Shown in pieces: positions 6,750 through 6,948 of a stretch of 6,948 nt of DNA (its first letter is position 1; the number at the start of each line of letters is the position of its first letter). The notes under the pieces are model-generated. The model had not been told where the DNA came from. It did not search any database and saw only the letters and a program-made list of their open reading frames with translations. A program made the position numbers and the translations under genes. This stretch comes from JAAYYM01 sp964483155. Its GTDB lineage: Bacteria; Bacillota; Clostridia; Lachnospirales; Lachnospiraceae. The DNA lies in assembly GCA_964483155.1 (NCBI GenBank), contig CAZAAC010000090.1:1-6948 (forward strand), written 5' to 3'.

Positions 6750-6755
6750 CCTCCT
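6750..6755 (-). promoter_or_regulatory. Ribosome binding site of acpP
   Basis: A full AGGAGG on the minus strand with 8 nt to the ATG at 6741. The perfect core and spacing suit the high expression expected for ACP, which in bacteria is among the abundant proteins. Confidence 0.85.
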
Positions 6756-6772
6756 ATTGGAATTTTTTTAAT

Positions 6773-6788
6773 TTATTTAGCTAAATAA
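6773..6788. repeat. Perfect 16-bp palindrome in the acpP leader
   Basis: TTATTTAGCTAAATAA reads the same on both strands, with its centre between 6780 and 6781. Partial symmetry continues outside after single mismatches (6770-6771 with 6790-6791; 6767-6768 with 6793-6794). It is the longest clear dyad I found in the upstream region. Confidence 0.8.
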
Positions 6789-6807
6789 TTTTAACTAAAT
6801 AATTTTA
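6781..6807. repeat. Tandem direct repeat, two 13-bp copies with 14-bp period
   Basis: CTAAATAATTTTA is found identically at 6781-6793 and 6795-6807. The single intervening base is A, while the base before the first copy is G. The repeat brings the CTAAA half-site of the palindrome next to the predicted transcription start. Confidence 0.8.
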
Positions 6808-6811
6808 GGTT

Positions 6812-6840
6812 AGTATATATTTTATTTATCGCTTTGTCAA
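6812..6840 (-). promoter_or_regulatory. Sigma-A promoter of the acpP-acc-fab operon
   Basis: On the minus strand a perfect -35 TTGACA (complement of 6835-6840) is separated by exactly 17 bp from a -10 TATACT (complement of 6812-6817), one mismatch from consensus. Transcription would start near 6804-6806 and leave a leader of roughly 63 nt before acpP. No other intergenic gap downstream exceeds 22 nt, so this is likely the main promoter for all the genes here. The call is based on sequence match only; the start site is not measured. Confidence 0.8.
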
Positions 6841-6854
6841 TCTAAATATTTATT

Positions 6855-6881
6855 GCACAACTCTGTTTTTTTTCCTTGTGC
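6855..6881. repeat. Short inverted repeat upstream of the promoter
   Basis: GCACAA (6855-6860) and TTGTGC (6876-6881) are inverted copies separated by 15 nt that include a run of eight or more T on the plus strand. With six pairs and a long loop it is too weak for a terminator on either strand. It lies just upstream of the -35 box of the acpP promoter, so it could be a regulator site or mere chance. Confidence 0.3.
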
Positions 6882-6905
6882 TACAAAAATTTTTATAATT
6901 ATAAT

Positions 6906-6934
6906 ATACTTAGTGGCACTATTTATGTTATAAT
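6906..6934 (+). promoter_or_regulatory. Possible divergent extended -10 promoter
   Basis: On the plus strand TGTTATAAT (6926-6934) is a perfect extended -10 element (TGnTATAAT). There is no good -35 at 16-18 bp, which extended -10 promoters can tolerate. A TAGTG-G-CACTA dyad (6911-6921) lies directly upstream. A start near 6941 would direct transcription out of the right edge, so any gene it serves lies beyond the window. The region is very rich in A and T, so a chance match is possible. Confidence 0.4.
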
Positions 6935-6948
6935 AAATCAATGCAAAT

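Larger units (their letters stand above)
6773..6808 (-). promoter_or_regulatory. Candidate operator: palindrome and direct repeats at the transcription start
   Basis: A perfect 16-bp palindrome, TTATTTAGCTAAATAA, occupies 6773-6788. Overlapping it, the 13-mer CTAAATAATTTTA occurs twice with a 14-bp period (6781-6793 and 6795-6807), and the second copy continues into TTTAG (6804-6808), giving another CTAAA-x4-TTTAG dyad. The elements lie from the predicted start site to about 30 bp downstream, where a bound repressor would block transcription. The palindrome has no loop, so an RNA hairpin is unlikely and DNA binding by a dimer is the better reading. From memory, the arms do not match the FapR or FabT operators at their usual spacing. 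The surrounding AT-rich DNA raises the chance of fortuitous repeats. Confidence 0.5.

Noticed and set aside
6742..6811. Riboswitch or structured leader before acpP
   Set aside because: The leader of about 63 nt is nearly all A and T, and its one strong dyad has no loop, so no stable RNA fold or known aptamer is visible.
6855..6881. GCACAA/TTGTGC inverted repeat as a rho-independent terminator
   Set aside because: The stem has only six pairs and a 15-nt loop, and no T-run follows it on either strand; the T-run lies in the loop.
6885..6904. AAAAATTTTT and TTATAATTATAA palindromes
   Set aside because: They consist only of A and T in a very AT-rich stretch, where such symmetry is expected by chance.
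6941..6948. ATG at the right edge as a plus-strand gene start
   Set aside because: It falls at the predicted transcription start with no Shine-Dalgarno, and only two codons are visible.
1..6948. CRISPR arrays, insertion sequences, tRNA or rRNA genes
   Set aside because: The window is almost fully taken up by conserved coding sequence with short gaps, and no repeats, transposase or RNA gene signatures were seen.

Overview
This window is a tightly packed cluster for type II fatty acid synthesis, read entirely from the minus strand. The low G+C content, the strong purine-rich Shine-Dalgarno sites, the use of FabK rather than FabI as enoyl-ACP reductase and the short AccA all suggest an anaerobic Firmicute of the class Clostridia. 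A Lachnospiraceae-like genome is my best guess; that is an inference and cannot be proved from this segment.

From right to left (the direction of transcription) the order is acpP (6741-6511), accB (6490-6035), accC (6042-4654), accD (4661-3801), accA (3811-2996), fabH (2978-2040), fabK (2017-1085), a FabK-related iron-sulfur flavoprotein (1084-26), and the first ten codons of fabD (29-1, running off the window). Gaps are 22 nt or less, and five junctions overlap or abut, so this looks like one transcript with translational coupling. A near-consensus sigma-A promoter (TTGACA, 17 bp, TATACT) lies upstream of acpP. Just downstream of it is an AT-rich block with a perfect 16-bp palindrome and a 13-bp direct repeat, a good candidate operator. 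The right edge (about 6890-6948) carries no gene but holds a possible extended -10 promoter pointing the other way.

The genes fit one pathway. AccB, AccC, AccD and AccA form acetyl-CoA carboxylase and make malonyl-CoA. FabD (only its start is visible) would load malonate on the AcpP carrier. FabH condenses acetyl-CoA or a branched acyl-CoA with malonyl-ACP to start a chain. FabK reduces trans-2-enoyl-ACP at the end of each cycle. No fabG, fabZ or fabF is present; they probably lie beyond the left edge or elsewhere.

The most interesting gene is the one between fabK and fabD. It belongs to the nitronate monooxygenase/FabK flavoprotein superfamily but carries a C-terminal four-cysteine cluster and resembles, from memory, Helicobacter pylori FabX, the [4Fe-4S] flavoenzyme that introduces the double bond of unsaturated fatty acids. 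Its place inside a fatty acid operon supports the idea that it is the unsaturated fatty acid branch enzyme of this organism. This is a testable inference.
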